Assembly: GCA_029718625.1 (NCBI GenBank)
Contig: CM056380.1
Coordinates: 40,450,530-40,514,529 of the forward strand
DNA: 64,000 nucleotides
Reading direction: 5' to 3'
Source: Synaphobranchus kaupii
Lineage: Eukaryota > Chordata > Actinopteri > Anguilliformes > Synaphobranchidae
The position numbers were made by a program, and so were the translations under genes. The notes beneath the pieces were generated by a model that saw nothing but the letters and a program-made list of their open reading frames with translations, was not told the DNA's origin and searched no databases. Positions 46,051 to 59,078 of this stretch are shown here, one piece after another (the stretch's first letter is position 1; every line of letters begins with the position of its first letter).

Positions 46051-48204
46051 TGGAGGTCTTGGCCAATCAGATATAATATACCCCTATGCTCGTCATCTCT
46101 TTGCACTTCAGCATATAAGCCATGTTCATGTATATCTTCATTTTTAAATTATTTAAATTCTGTTGACAGGCTGTGCAGCATTGCAGAGAGCAAATTATAT
46201 CTATGACTGCTTTACAACTTCATTATCAATGTATTAAACTCCCATTCAATTTTAAATGGTCAAAGCAACAAGAACAATTCATTATTGTCCTGTATTGACT
46301 GAAAAAAATAAATAGGCAAATGTGTATAGGCTACCCAGTTGTTAGTGGTAGGATAGCTACCTCTCTATGTAGCCAACATTCATTGCTGGTATGGTACTGC
46401 AACACACTCCAAGAGGACCTTGTGCTTTGATCTCACAATTTGTTTATTCATCACTTTAAATGTCAGTTTACATACTGGACAGTAGGTGCTCTGCTGCGGC
46501 ATGCATGGTCTGTATTCACTCATTTAGTTCTGCTGGCCCTTCAAGTGCAGGAACCTGTGGTTGGAGCACTCTGTATTTCAATAGTTTCCAGGTGGTAGTT
46601 CTGGGAAATGTAGTTTGGAGACAAAATGGCATACTTTTTTGCCAATCGTGAATTGACTGACTTAGTCAGTAACTAGATTTACTAACTTTGATAAAATAAT
46701 TTTTATGAGTTGATAATATGAAGGTTAATTTTCAAATATTTGTAGCAAAAACTCATGTGTTCAAGCAGTTAAGTAAAGAAAGATAGACTGTTTTTACGCA
46801 TGTAATGCATGTCATTCAATGGCTGTGGTTTTGTGTGCAGGTCATGTGTGCCGATGTAGAATAGTGATGAGCGAACTTGACTTCTGGCTAGAAGATGGTG
46901 TTAGTTTCAATTTAAATGGGGAAAATGGAAATGTCTACTTAGGTACAGCAATATTAGATGTGTTGAATGATAACAAAAATGTGCTGAATGTATTTAGATG
47001 AAGTGCATTTTAGCTGGCTGTTCAACAAAATTGCAAAACCTAATTAATTATTATTATTATTTTATTACAAATGAAACTTGAGCAGGAATAAGCAGACATT
47101 CGTGTGGTAAATAATTATTTTCTGGATTAACTGCGCAATTATCTGTGGCATCACTCCCCTCTGTTACCACGGAGATGGAGAGTGTCTGTCATTGGTGTTG
47201 GCTTGTTCCAGAGATGTCTGCATTGGCCAATCTGATGACAGAAGAGGAGATGACTGATAACGGCCTGGTGCGTCCCCTCTCAAAATCTTGTAGTTGTTTG
47301 TAACTTCATATGTGATGTGCCAGTGAACAAGTACAATGTTTCTACAGTGCCGAGTCTCCCAGTTCCGTTCTGTACAAGAACAAGTGCTTTCTCCACGCCT
47401 TTGCCTATTGACGCGAGCAAGCTTGTATGCTGAGCCACAGGCATAGCGTTCCGACCAAGCTGACTGTGGCCTTGTTTTGTGTTCGATAAATGTTCAGAGA
47501 ACATTGTGCTTTGGTCTGGCGGGTCAAACGTAGTGCTAGCGGTCAGTGCGACTGAGAAGCGTTGGACTGAGTGCTCTGTTTCCAGGGGGACCGCCTGCTG
47601 TTGCACCCGCGGCCTTGTTTTTAAGCGAGGGTCCCCTTCGATGGCCCACTAACAAAAAAATAATAATGTATTTAAAAGTTCTTGAAAAAACAACAGGTAA
47701 TTAGATCTGCACAGTTTGGAGGCTTTGGCAGTGTTCCTTCAAGTAACCAGGCAACTGTTCCTTCAAACTATTCATCATTGGCTGGTGCTGAATAAAACAC
47801 AACGGTTCTATTCATTTGGGGGGGCGGGGGGGACAAGAAAGAACATCTCCCTTAATCTGCTCGAGCCCATTACCCTAATAGGTACTGAAAGCCTTGGGAA
47901 TACCAATGTGCTGTCAGTAAACATAAGCCTCAATCATGTTTCTTTATTTGCACATATTGATATCAATAACATGTGCCGTCGTCTTCCCATTGCCAGACCA
48001 GATTGAGCTAGAAAAGGCCACTATTAAGATACAGTCAGAAAAAGGAAAAACATTAAAAAAACCAAGCTTGTGATTTTCCAGCAAAGCTAAGTCTTTGTGC
48101 TGTTTGCGTTGGCTGCTTTTCGCATGGGATATGTCTCTGGCCATGTAGAGCAAGCCCCTGACACAGGGAGCTCTTCTGGGTCTCTGAAATTCAGCTTTGT
48201 AGTG
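46051..48204. other. Intron sequence without recognised features
   Basis: No exon, RNA or transposon could be recognised here, apart from a short G-rich patch (47,817-47,832). Confidence 0.45.
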
Positions 48205-48207
48205 GCG

Positions 48208-48238
<31 letters not shown>

Positions 48239-48302
48239 TTGTTGTGTGTGTGTGTTTGTTGTTTGTGTTGTGTTGTGTTGTGTTGTGTTGTGTTGTGTTG
48301 TT
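48205..48302 (+). repeat. (GT)n and (TGTTG)n microsatellites
   Basis: A GT run is followed by a pure TGTTG pentanucleotide array of about seven copies. Confidence 0.96.
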
Positions 48303-48474
48303 TGCATGACCTGCCAGTCTGGAGGACTTCCTGGTCATTCTTGGTTCTACAGCTCGCTTTAGTCCTCTCTGGTGTGGGCAGAATCTCCTTTGGTTCTGGC
48401 TGTTGTGACGGTGGCTACGCTACGGCTGCTATGGATAATTGTTTTGTTTTATCCCTGAACGCTACAGTGTTCAT

Positions 48475-48687
48475 CTTTCTCTCTCTCTCCCTCTCTCTCT
48501 CTCTCCTTCCCTCTGCCTCCTCCCTTCTCTTTCTTTCTCTACCGCCTCCTCACTCACTCATGTTCATCTCTCTCTCCCTCTGCCCTCTCTCTCTCCCTCC
48601 CGGGCTTCCCAGCTCTACCTCATTGTGAGTTGTTTAGGACTCCACATTCTATGGATGCGTTCTCTCTCTCTCTCTCTCTCTCTCCTC

Positions 48688-48730
<43 letters not shown>

Positions 48731-48802
48731 CCTCGTCCCCCCCCTCTCTCTCTCTCTGTCTCTCCCCCTCTCTCTTTCTCTGTCTCTCTTTGCACTCCTC
48801 TC
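48475..48802 (+). repeat. CT-rich simple repeat
   Basis: Long TC runs with CCCTC and CGTC interruptions form a polypyrimidine tract on the plus strand. Serine-leucine frames on this strand and Glu-Arg frames on the other are artefacts. Confidence 0.95.
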
Positions 48803-49214
48803 TGGGTGTTAAGTTTGGGGCAAACCCGCTTGCAAGGCATTGCATGCTCTTCACCTCTCCAAATGCCAAACGCCCCATACAGGCCAAGCCCTAGCCTAGA
48901 CAGGTTGCTGTGACCTGCCACTGTACCATGCAATCATACGGCTGATACGCCACTATTTTGGCCCATTGTAGTGATTCCATTTTTACTGTGGTATTTTTTG
49001 GGGTGGTGCCTACGCAACCTGTTCTGCCTCTACCTGAATGCATCAATGAGCACTTTCACAGAGATATTGCATAGCGCCCCAACTGTGATGTCACTCATGT
49101 ACAGGAAACACTGAGGTGCAAAACCCAATATCAGATGATATGATACAGCCTGATTGCCCTTTAACAGGCCTTCCTCCCTGGCTCACACTCGGTGGGTTTT
49201 AAATGTCTGAGTGA
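48803..49214. other. Intron sequence without recognised features
   Basis: Unique sequence with no gene or classified repeat seen. Confidence 0.4.
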
Positions 49215-49608
49215 TGCTCGCGTATACTGTCGGTCCCGGTTAACCCCTCGCGGTATACTGTCGGTCCCGTTATCCCCTCACATATACCGTCAGTCCCGTT
49301 ATCCCCTCACGTATACCGTCGGTCCCGTTATGCCCTCACGTATACTGTCGGTCCCGTTAACCTCTCACGTATACTGTCGGTCCCCGTTAACCTCTCAAAT
49401 ATACTGTCGGTCCCGTTATCCCCTCACGTATACTTTCGGTCCCGTTAACCCCTCACGTATACCGTCGGTCCCATTAACCCCTCACGTATACCGTCGGTCC
49501 CATTAACCTCTCACGTATACCGTCGGTCCCATTAAACCTCTCACGTATACTGTCGCTCACGTTAACCCCTCACGTGTACCGTCGCTCACATTAACCCCTC
49601 ACGTGTAC
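49215..49608 (+). repeat. 29-bp minisatellite, about 13 copies
   Basis: The unit is CACGTATACCGTCGGTCCCG followed by TTAACCCCT, with ACTGTCGG, TTATCCCC and TTAACCTC variants. It contains CpG in every copy. Confidence 0.95.
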
Positions 49609-49609
49609 C

Positions 49610-50590
49610 TAGGGATGGGAATCATTAGATTTTATTGATACCGATGCCATTATCGATTCTGCTTATCGATCCAATTCTTTATCAATTTCTTAAATATTAC
49701 ATGCTCCAGGCTATTAAATTATTATATTTATTAAATTATTATATTATATTTATCTGCTATATTTATGCCTGCACAAGTGGAGCATCCAATAAAACAGTCT
49801 GAATTGTATAATTCTGTAAATTGAAATGGCATTATAAATGTCAGTTGGCTTGATCAATACGAGTGCTTAAAAATATCAGACATCAAAGAAAAATAAGAGA
49901 CACTGGAAAAATAATTAAAAAGGGCGCGAGAAGAGTTTAAAGAGTTTTAAGAGTTTAAAATGATCAGTTTAACGTTATGTCAAAAAAGATGGCTAAAATT
50001 TTGTTGTTTAACTGCTGCTCTCTGATTGGATATTTAGGGGTTTCATTCTCTAACGAAGATCACAAACTTTAGCCTACTTCGCCTAGGCGTGTTTCATAAA
50101 CTGCACCATAACGATTGCGTTGGTTATCAGAATAGGTTCAACTGTCACCATTCTCCCCCATCTCATTTAGCCTATAGCCTACATTTACATCGAAGAAAGA
50201 TGAGATCTTAATGTTACCTGACCTTTTTTTCAGCTTCTTATTACGTGAAGATGAGAAAGATTGAAGATAATCATTTAGCTCATTTAGGTTAGTTATTCGC
50301 TTTCCAAATCTAGGCTACTCAACCTGTGCATCGCCAAGCAGGCAAGGATGTTGTCTGATTAGTCTACCGCCAATCAAAACACTGTAGTTTTACACTTGTA
50401 ATTGGTTATAGGCTCCCGAGGGAAGCTCACACACTACACAAATCTGTTGAATAGTTGATCATTTCCGAAGACGGATCACAAAATGGAGAGCTTACGCAAA
50501 CACATTTTCTTTTGATTTTTAAATGATAGTAGCTTAAATTGGTTTTCAAAAAATGACGTTTCCATTTTATATTTTTAGATGGGGCCCTCC
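49610..50590. other. AT-rich sequence, possibly a decayed transposon end
   Basis: The first 80 bases (GGGATGGGAATCATTAGATT, then CCGATGCCATTATCGATTCT) resemble a dispersed teleost repeat that I cannot name with certainty. The remainder is unique, AT-rich and non-coding. Confidence 0.4.
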
Positions 50591-50597
50591 CTTTGAG

Positions 50598-50905
50598 CGT
50601 GTGACGCGGCGCGGGCAGGGGATGGAGCGTTGTGACGCGGTGCGGCAGGGGATGGAGCGTGTGACGCGGCGCGGGGAGTGGATGGAGCGTGTGACGCGTT
50701 GCGGGCAGGGGATGGAGCGTGTGACGCGGTGCGGGCAGGGGATGGAGCGTGTGACGCGTTGCGGGCAGGGGATGGAGCGTGTGACGCGGTGCGGGCAGGG
50801 GATGGAGCGTGTGACGCGTTGCGGGGCAGGGGATGGAGCGTGTGACGCGGTGCGGGCAGGGGATGGAGCGTGTGACGCGGCGCGGGCAGCGGATGGAGCT
50901 GGGCC
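50598..50905 (+). repeat. 28-bp CpG-rich minisatellite, about 11 copies
   Basis: The unit is GTGTGACGCGGTGCGGGCAG followed by GGGATGGA, GC-rich with at least two CpG per unit. It stands out in an otherwise AT-rich intron. Confidence 0.95.
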
Positions 50906-51049
50906 GCAGACTAATTAACAGTTGCAAAGCCCGGGGGTGCTGGGGATGGGGGGGGGGGGGTCATTGGAGGGCTGATAGTGCGCCATTCGGAGTGGTGCAT
51001 CTTTAATGGGACGGATGCATATTGTGAATATTCAATGGAATGAAGCCAA

Positions 51050-51103
51050 AGGGAGGAGGAGGAGGAGGAGGAGGAGGAGGAGGAGGAGGAGGAGGAGGGA
51101 GGA
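51050..51103 (+). repeat. (GGA)n microsatellite
   Basis: A run of about 16 GGA triplets, encoding poly-Gly or poly-Pro in some frames, which is not meaningful. Confidence 0.96.
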
Positions 51104-52940
51104 GCAGATGGGGGGTGGGATACAGGGTAGGATGGAGCGGAGATGACAGAAGGATGTGGTTTTTGTGGGTCCCCTCTGCAGTCTGTGGGTACAGACCTAC
51201 TCGCCCCCCCTCCTGTTTTCTTGGAGAAGCCACACCCTCCCGGCAGCCAGCTGTAGAGGGGGCGTGTTCAGAACGAGGGAGGGGGCCACGGTGCCGAACA
51301 TGAGGTGGCCCGGAGCAAGGGCCCCTGCTTCTGTGTGGCTGCCGCCATTCCAAGGAGGGAATTGAGGGGGGCGGGGGTTCTCGACCCCTTTTCCGCCGAG
51401 TCTTTGAGGATCTGGCACTTGCTTGTTCTTGGGCCGTGGTCCTGTCGCTCTCCTCTCTGGTAATGGCCCACGACTTCCTGTGTGTAATTTGCACAAAAGG
51501 GATAAACTCGTCTGGGTGGCCCAGGTTAGCGCAGCGGTCGATGCCCCCTCCCCACCCTCCCCTCTCTCCTCCCCCTCCTCCCCTCTCTCTATTGATCATC
51601 CCTATCAACAGGATGGGTGATTGTATGGTTCGGATCGCTAAGCACGCCATCAAAGGAACACGCACATGGAAATTAAGAAGCGGTATTAGTGTCATCGTCG
51701 AAAAGAACACGAATAGGACATAGTTGCACGGGGAGAAAATGTACGTTTTGTTTTCTGGAGTAAAAAAACGGAAAAAAGAAAAAGGGGATGTGGTAATGCT
51801 GCCCAAATTAAGCTCTTTCAGTTATTTGTGGCTTCCTATCTTGGCACAAGCAACTTCTCCTGTATTCTGGGATGCTCTATTTTCGTCATCCTTTGAGGTG
51901 AAAGTGTTTTTTTTAAGGTGAAGTAGCAGCAGCTTGAGCTTTGGTAATGGTGTAGAGACAGTTGAGTCTGCATTTTTATTCACCTTAGGGGTCCTCAAAC
52001 AAATCCTGTGGTTTCGAAGATGAATATTCTTAAATTAGCCTCAGGCCTGCCCTACTAAGAATATGTGCAGCTGTCCCAGCACTAATGGTCATTAGTTTCC
52101 CCTTAGTTCTTTCATCAGAATTAGTTTAGATATTATGCAAGTTAAGTCAGCACAGGGTTTGCTTAAATGGCTTGCGCTGCGTATCATTTTTAAAAGCGAA
52201 AGTAAGTAGATGGAAACTTGTTTTTTTTGTGCCCTAAGACTGAAAATAAATTGACTTAAATCTCCACCCACTAGCATGGGGAAAAAAAACACTGTGATAT
52301 AGGACAGAAACCAGGAGGTTTGAAGAAAACTAGAGTCTAGAAAGCCAAAAGTATCAAAGAGTGCTGTAATTACTCATCTTGGTAGGTGGAAGTATGCAAA
52401 TATGGATTGTTAAGCTACTTATATACTCAACAGAAAATATTAGCTCTGAACAGAAGGATATTCAGTAAAATCTGAGGGACTTCAGGAGAATAAGCTAAAT
52501 TTTAAGTACAACCAAGAATGTTACATCTGTTACCTATTTTATAGATGTAACGGTCTGATTGGAGAATCAAACCACTATCCCCTTGTCTGCTGAACTGTCT
52601 GGAATAAATCAACCCACCCCCATTTGAAACGGTTACGGAATCTACTGCAATATAGAATGTTGTTGAAAATATAATGATAAGTATATCTCACAGTCAGTAA
52701 GTGAAATTATAATATGCGAAAGGCAATATTTTTAATATCTCGCCCATATTTTGTGAAGTGTTTCTGTATGTCGATCGTATGTCGTATTGCATTTTTGTAT
52801 ATCTCAGCATATTTAATTTCTGTATGGGACATCTGTTTGCCACCCTTGATCAGTGCATCTCCGTAATCATAGATGCATGAAGTACACGCCGACACACTAG
52901 CCTTTCACAAAATCCTGCCTGCTATTGGTGTCTAGGCAGT
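51104..52940. other. Intron sequence without recognised genes
   Basis: The first 450 bases are GC-rich (51,110-51,560) and the rest is AT-rich. Several open frames exist in the GC-rich part but have no recognisable domain. It could hold a regulatory CpG island, which I cannot demonstrate. Confidence 0.4.
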
Positions 52941-52944
52941 ATTA

Positions 52945-53560
52945 ATAATAATATTCATATATTTTATTTATATAGCGCCTTCCCAGAGCCCAAGTTCGCT
53001 TAAACAGAGTTAAAAAAGGACATTATGTACAGAAAGCAAAAACGATACATAGGACAGTGATGCAGAAGAGAGTACAGAGTAAAGTATGAAGACATACAAA
53101 GCAATAGTGGGAATCTCAGGGAAGGTTATACTGAAGTGGTGGGTCTTAAGTAGAGATTTTCAACACTAAAAAAAAATTTTAAGCACTCTCTGCATCCCTA
53201 ATGTTTTTGTGGAAGAGCCACAGAGAAAGCTCTGTCACCAAATTTACAGAAGTGGGTCTTGGGGGTGGGGGGGTAAGGTAAAATACCAGAATTAGTAGAA
53301 GAGGGTGTGAGGAGGGGAGTGTACACGGTTAGCAGGTGAGAGAGGTAGGTAAGTGTGAACAGGTATGAACAGACCAGTATATTGGAAATTTTGTCCTTGT
53401 GTAACTGGACCAGCGAATGTTTATTGTGAGTTTTCTGAGTTGTGGCAGCAAAAAAATAAAAAGGCACAGTTCCTTGAAAAACTTAATGTAGCTCTTGGCA
53501 ACAGTGCCAGGCCGCCAGCTCAGGGTTGGAAGATATCGGTGTGGTGAAATGTTTGTGTAT
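52945..53560. mobile_element. Probable interspersed repeat remnant
   Basis: TTTATTTATATAGCGCCTTC near 52,963 and the following sequence resemble a module common at the ends of teleost interspersed repeats, where a TATAGCGCCTT phrase precedes a decayed body. The family cannot be named from sequence alone. Confidence 0.35.
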
Positions 53561-53664
53561 AATATGTCACGGTGAGATTACATTTCCATAGCAATACAGT
53601 TGTTATTTTTAATTTTCCTGCGACCACTTATAAAGGCACATGAACAGGCCAGTGTATTGAAAAT

Positions 53665-54165
53665 GCCAGCAGCCATACCACCATGCGATCTACTCCTGCT
53701 GAATAGCTGAAGCTAAGCAGGTGTGGGCTTGGTTAATACTTGGATGGGAGACCTGTGAAAACGAAGTGGTTGTTGGCGGGTCAGTAGGGGGCAGTCTTCC
53801 CTCTGGTCAAATAAACCCCAATGCCCCAGTGCCGTTGATGGGACACTGTGCTGTAGGAGATGCCGTCTTTCGGATGAGACGTTAAACCGAGGTCCTGACT
53901 CACTGTGGTCATTAAAGATCCCATCACTTATCGCAAAGAGTAGGGGTTTCCCCGGTGTCCTGGCTAAACTCCCAACCCAGGCTCTTTCAATCATTCCCCA
54001 GTTTAATTGGCTAAAAAAAAAATTCTACTATCCCTTTCCACCTCAGCTGATGTGTGGTGAGCATTCTGGCGCAAAATGGCTGCTGTTGCATCACTCAGGT
54101 GGGTGCCACACATTGAGAGTTTCGCTTTAAGTGTCAAGAAAGCCGCTATATAAATACCAGGCATT
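53665..54165 (+). mobile_element. 5S-rRNA-derived SINE (SINE3-like)
   Basis: The head resembles 5S rRNA: GCAGCCATACCACCATGCGA, TGAAGCTAAGCAGGTGTGGG and TAATACTTGGATGGGAGACC, which contain the internal RNA polymerase III control region. The body (TTTCGGATGAGACGTTAAAC, CGAGGTCCTGACTCACTGTG) and tail (AGCCGCTATATAAATAC) match the layout of the fish SINE3 family. It is diverged, with internal changes, and so an old insertion rather than a functional 5S gene. Confidence 0.92.
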
Positions 54166-56170
54166 ATCACATCTCTGGCTGGGCCTTGTTTTTTAATGCA
54201 AACTTGACATCGGAGGCCCATGTCCCATTCGATTCTGCTGTGGTTGGTCTTGGTTGGTTCGTTCCCTCAGAAGTTCGTTACCAGTGAGCGCCGAGCTTGT
54301 TATCGATCAGAATAAGTGCTTTTGCATGCGTGTCCAAAATTCTAACTCATGGTTTGCATATATACATGCTAATAAACCTTTTAGCGTAGCGTCTATAGCC
54401 TAGGCCTCTCTATCTGAGTGGTGTGCCTGTACCTTTGAATCCAGTGATAAGCATCCTTTCTTAACCGTCCTGCCTACACAGGAAACTCAAGGAAGTGCCC
54501 TCTTGCTTTTTACCTGTGTAGTTTACCTGTGCATCTTAGGCCTTGCTAGTTTTTAGATGAACTACATGCTAAACTGGGAACTATGAGTTGTGTTTAAGTC
54601 TCACCTGAGATGTGATGAGCGTGTCACATACCTACACCTGCTCCGATATTATGGAACCCTCGGCAGGGCGGGGGTTGGGACATATTACGCACATCAGTTA
54701 TTTTTAGTTCGTTTGCATAATTCTCCATGCAAATAGAAAGGCTTATTAATCGGTGGATTTCCTGGGGTTGAGTGCAACAGACGCCATATATCTCAACGAT
54801 ATTGCACTTGTAGCCAAATAGAGGAAGTATCTGTTAATCTCAGATGGGTCATGAGCGGGTCACCCACACACACGTGCACACGCGCACCACACACACACAC
54901 ACACGCACACGCACACAAGCGCACAGACATGTGTGAGCCAACAGGGGAAATTCATAGTAATTTTCCAGTTGCTAATTGAAAGGATGCTGTAAGGAGGTGT
55001 GATGATGGCACATTGATGGCACAGAGTCTCACTGTACCCATATCGCCAATCAAATCTATCTTAAGAGCAGTGCTCACTGTGTGTGAGTGTGAGTGCACAC
55101 GTGTACGGAAGACAGAAGTCAGGCCGGGAAGCCGGATAAGAGGAAAATGTGATATAGACACAGTTACGCTCTATTAAGTCACTCTGAAATTCGATGTGAT
55201 TTGTGACCTCACGGCAGTCACTCGTTCACCCAACAAAGAACAATGCTTGTATTTCAGTGATCAGCCGCACTGCTGCAGATTCAAAAAGAGCTCTGCCTGT
55301 AAGGTAGAATGTATCTTTCAAAGTGTTGCGAAAAATAAGCAAACCTTAAAAAACTTGGGTGATGCCTCAAAAAAAAAAAACAGCCATCTTGGTTACATTC
55401 AGGTTACATTTGTGAGAGGACCGTCAAGCATGTGGTTGTTTCCAAATTCAGCATTGTCACGCTGTGGTTCCGTGCTTATTTCTAACCAAACATGTTGCAA
55501 TTTTACGTATGAAATTATAATTTAATTACATTTTTTTTTTAGGAAGCTGTTTAATCAGACTGATTGTGCACTATTGCTGGTGCAGGACTTAGCTATGCGA
55601 GCAGTACAGTGCTGCACAGGCAATGTTTTTTTTTTTTAGTCAGCAGTGAGAAGGGGAGAAAGCAAACGGTGTTATCTCTGGGAACGCTAAGAAAAACAGG
55701 TGTGCATGAAGGTTGGAGAGCTTATCTGTGGCTCTACGTAATACTCATAAGTTACTCAGAATGCTCTCCTTCCTCAGGCCGAGATTCCAGGAAGGCTTTC
55801 ATGATTGTCCGTTGACTTTATCTACTGGTCGAGCCGTGTCAGGGCCGAGCTGAGCCGTGCCAGGCCGAGCTGAGCCATGCCAGGACGAAGCCAGCAGAAA
55901 AGACTCAGATCTGTGTTCTATGACACATCTTATGGATTGAACAGGAGAGAGAAAATCCCCACTGTAGATTACTAAACATGATTGTAATACAGTATGTTTT
56001 CTCAAGCCTCCACCTGGGAAAGGTTTTGTTAGCCTGTGTTTGTTTTCTAACTGTGAAAAATCACAAATACATTTTATATTAATCCTAGTCCTTTTTTTTT
56101 TTTTCACGGTTGTGTGGTTGACCAATATAACATTATTTGTACCCAAAAATATTTACAATGCATTGTTGTC
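54166..56170. other. Intron sequence
   Basis: Apart from CA patches (54,864-54,920), short GAGCCGTGCCAGGCC-type tandem copies (about 55,830-55,885) and A/T runs, no feature is recognised. Confidence 0.45.
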
Positions 56171-56187
56171 ATTTTTATAATGGGATA

Positions 56188-56400
<213 letters not shown>

Positions 56401-56683
56401 TTCAGCTATTGATGGCTGTTAGCATCACACATATAGCCCTATACATTTCCTTGGAGGACAGCAATGGTTGCAGAAATTCACAGGCAGCCATACGATGTTG
56501 CTGAGTAGCATGGAACGTTTTTGTAGTCCTTCTCCTTCTGAAGCCCTTCCTTGTGGGCTGTGGGTTGGCCCCTACCCTTGATCCGTGTGTAAAGAAAGAC
56601 GCCCCCAGATTGATTTAGAGCCAGAGTTTCACCATTAGTTTGTGCTCTACATACAGTGGAAAACCCAAGCAGAGCTACGCCTG

Positions 56684-57183
56684 NNNNNNNNNNNNNNNNN
56701 NNNNNNNNNNNNNNNNNNNNNNNNNNNNNNNNNNNNNNNNNNNNNNNNNNNNNNNNNNNNNNNNNNNNNNNNNNNNNNNNNNNNNNNNNNNNNNNNNNNN
56801 NNNNNNNNNNNNNNNNNNNNNNNNNNNNNNNNNNNNNNNNNNNNNNNNNNNNNNNNNNNNNNNNNNNNNNNNNNNNNNNNNNNNNNNNNNNNNNNNNNNN
56901 NNNNNNNNNNNNNNNNNNNNNNNNNNNNNNNNNNNNNNNNNNNNNNNNNNNNNNNNNNNNNNNNNNNNNNNNNNNNNNNNNNNNNNNNNNNNNNNNNNNN
57001 NNNNNNNNNNNNNNNNNNNNNNNNNNNNNNNNNNNNNNNNNNNNNNNNNNNNNNNNNNNNNNNNNNNNNNNNNNNNNNNNNNNNNNNNNNNNNNNNNNNN
57101 NNNNNNNNNNNNNNNNNNNNNNNNNNNNNNNNNNNNNNNNNNNNNNNNNNNNNNNNNNNNNNNNNNNNNNNNNNNNNNNNNNN
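56684..57183. other. Assembly gap of exactly 500 N
   Basis: A second gap of the same round length as the one near 19 kb, so its true size is unknown. All translations across it are meaningless. Confidence 0.99.
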
Positions 57184-57254
57184 GCCTGGTGCCACACTGC
57201 CTGGTACTGCCCGGCATATAATAAAATAGTAATAAGTGAGAATAAAATTGTGAT

Positions 57255-57475
57255 CAGGGCATGCAATTAGCTTTTTCATCCGCTGGCCAGAGTGGTTTGG
57301 GTATTCTAAATATCACCAGCCATCTTCAACATTTTACCAGCCGCATTACCTTTTAAAATACAACACAACCTTGTTGGTTACCTGCCAAAGTGGCTGCTAT
57401 AATCGAAAATCTTGCCAGCCACAATCAAACCTTTACCAGCATTTGGCTGGTGGTGGGTGTTAATTTCACACCCTG
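57255..57475 (-). mobile_element. hAT-type MITE, family A copy 3
   Basis: This is a reverse-orientation copy starting CAGGGCATGCAATTAGC and ending GTTAATTTCACACCCTG. It shares CAGCCATCTTCAACATTTTA, AACCTTGTTGGTTACCTGCC and GCCAGCCACAATCAAA (all complementary to copies 1 and 2). Flanking octamers ATTGTGAT and GTTGTGCT agree at 6 of 8 positions, consistent with an old target duplication. Confidence 0.85.
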
Positions 57476-58465
57476 GTTGTGCTACCACCTTGCTCCTTTG
57501 AAAGGAAGAGGGGCTCCACCAATCATAGTGTATGTTGTTGATAAAACAAGGAAACAGCACTGATGCTGGTTGGTGGATTGGTGGTGGGATTGGGTGGGAC
57601 TGCGGAGCTATTGAGTAACAGGAATTACCGCTGGACTTGACTTGTCAATTTCCTGCCAGTGTTTTTGCCGCAACAAAGCACTCAAGTAATGGGTTCCTGA
57701 AAAATATGATGAATCCTGGGCCCGACCAGCCTTGCTGTGCTGTGATCAAGATGGATCAGACTAAGGCCCTCTCTAAACTCCGTGTCTTTGAAGCCACACC
57801 CTCGCCACCGCTGCCGCTGGAATGATTGGCTTCTCTGGAGTTCCGAACACGGATGATCCCTTGTTCTTTACGGTGAGACGCAGTGACACCGTCAGTAAAA
57901 ATTTTTTTATAAACCACCGCCCCTCCCCCCCAGAGAAAATTTACCCCGGCTAAAAGTCCAAAGATTCTTTTAAAGAGTTGTTATCAGTGATATTATTGGG
58001 AAAGGCATAACCCTGGGCCCTGGTGAACAGAGTATAATTTAAAAAATTTATTCTTTAAAGTAATTTAACATCATACCTATACCTCTGTCACTTGTGTAAA
58101 CATATACTGAGAACAGAAGTTTGGATAGGATAGCCAGTCTGTAATTTCTTTGGCTGGATAAGATTGCAGTCTGGGGGAGTGGGGGAAGCTGATTGGTTGA
58201 GTGTTGAACATGACCTGGGCAGTAGCATTTCACACAGTCTACAGTAACGGTGAAGAGAGGTAGCAGTGTGTGAAGAGCTGACGTACAGCACATGGAGCCT
58301 GCATAGCCTTTCTCATAAATAAGGGCAGACTGGCAGATCTGTTATGTCTCTCCAAACTGTCAATCACAAAACACTCGGCACATCCGCTCTGAGGAAATAA
58401 AAACATTTATCCCGTTAGGTTATTTCCCATCTTACTCCTTGAAAGTGAACCCTAACGAGGCTCTA
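57476..58465. other. Intron sequence
   Basis: No gene or clear repeat is seen. Confidence 0.45.
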
Positions 58466-58885
58466 AGGCTCAGTTTACTGTAAAGTTTTGGAATTCTGTA
58501 AGGCTTGGATTAGGGTAAAGTTTTGGAATTCTGTAAAGTTTGGATTCGGGTAAAGTTTTGGAATTCTGTAAGGCTTGGATTAGGGTAAAGTTTTGGAATG
58601 CTGTAAGGCTTTGTTTCGGGGTAAGGTTTTGGAACTCAGTAAGGCTTAGTTTATGGTAGTTTGGGAATTCTGTAAGGCTTGCATTAGGGTAAAGTTTTGG
58701 AATGCTGTAAGGCTTAGTTTATGGTAAAGTTTGGGAATTCTGTAAAGCTTGGATTATGGTAAAGGTTTGGAATTCTGTAAGGCTTGGATTATGGTAAAGT
58801 TTTGGAATTCTGTAAGGCTTGGATTAGGGTAAAGTTTTGGAATGCTGTAAGGCTTAGTTTATGGTAAGGTTTTGGAAGACTAAGT
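58466..58885 (+). repeat. 35-bp minisatellite, about 12 copies
   Basis: The unit is GGATTAGGGTAAAGTTTTGG followed by AATTCTGTAAGGCTT, with variants TTATGGTAAAG, TTCGGGTAAAG and GGAATGCTG. Confidence 0.94.
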
Positions 58886-58984
58886 CTTTTGCAAGGCATT
58901 GATAGCACAGGATTCCTCCACATTCTGGCAGAAGCACAAGATGAGCGGGATTATTAGTGCTTATTTTTAAAAATATATACAAAG

Positions 58985-59072
58985 GTCGCATGGCCGGATT
59001 TGAACCACCAATGTTGCGGCTCGCAATGAGCATGTAGACAGTGCTTTACAGGCTACGCCACCGGGACACCCA
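58985..59072 (-). mobile_element. tRNA-derived SINE fragment, copy 2
   Basis: The plus strand reads GGTCGCATGGCCGGATTTGA, AATGAGCATGTAGACAGTGC and TACGCCACCGGGACACCC, the complement of the tRNA-like head at 24,534. The tail is missing. Confidence 0.78.
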
Positions 59073-59078
59073 TTATTA

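Noticed and set aside
53665..53760. Functional 5S rRNA gene
   Set aside because: The head has many changes from 5S rRNA and is followed by a SINE3-like body and tail.
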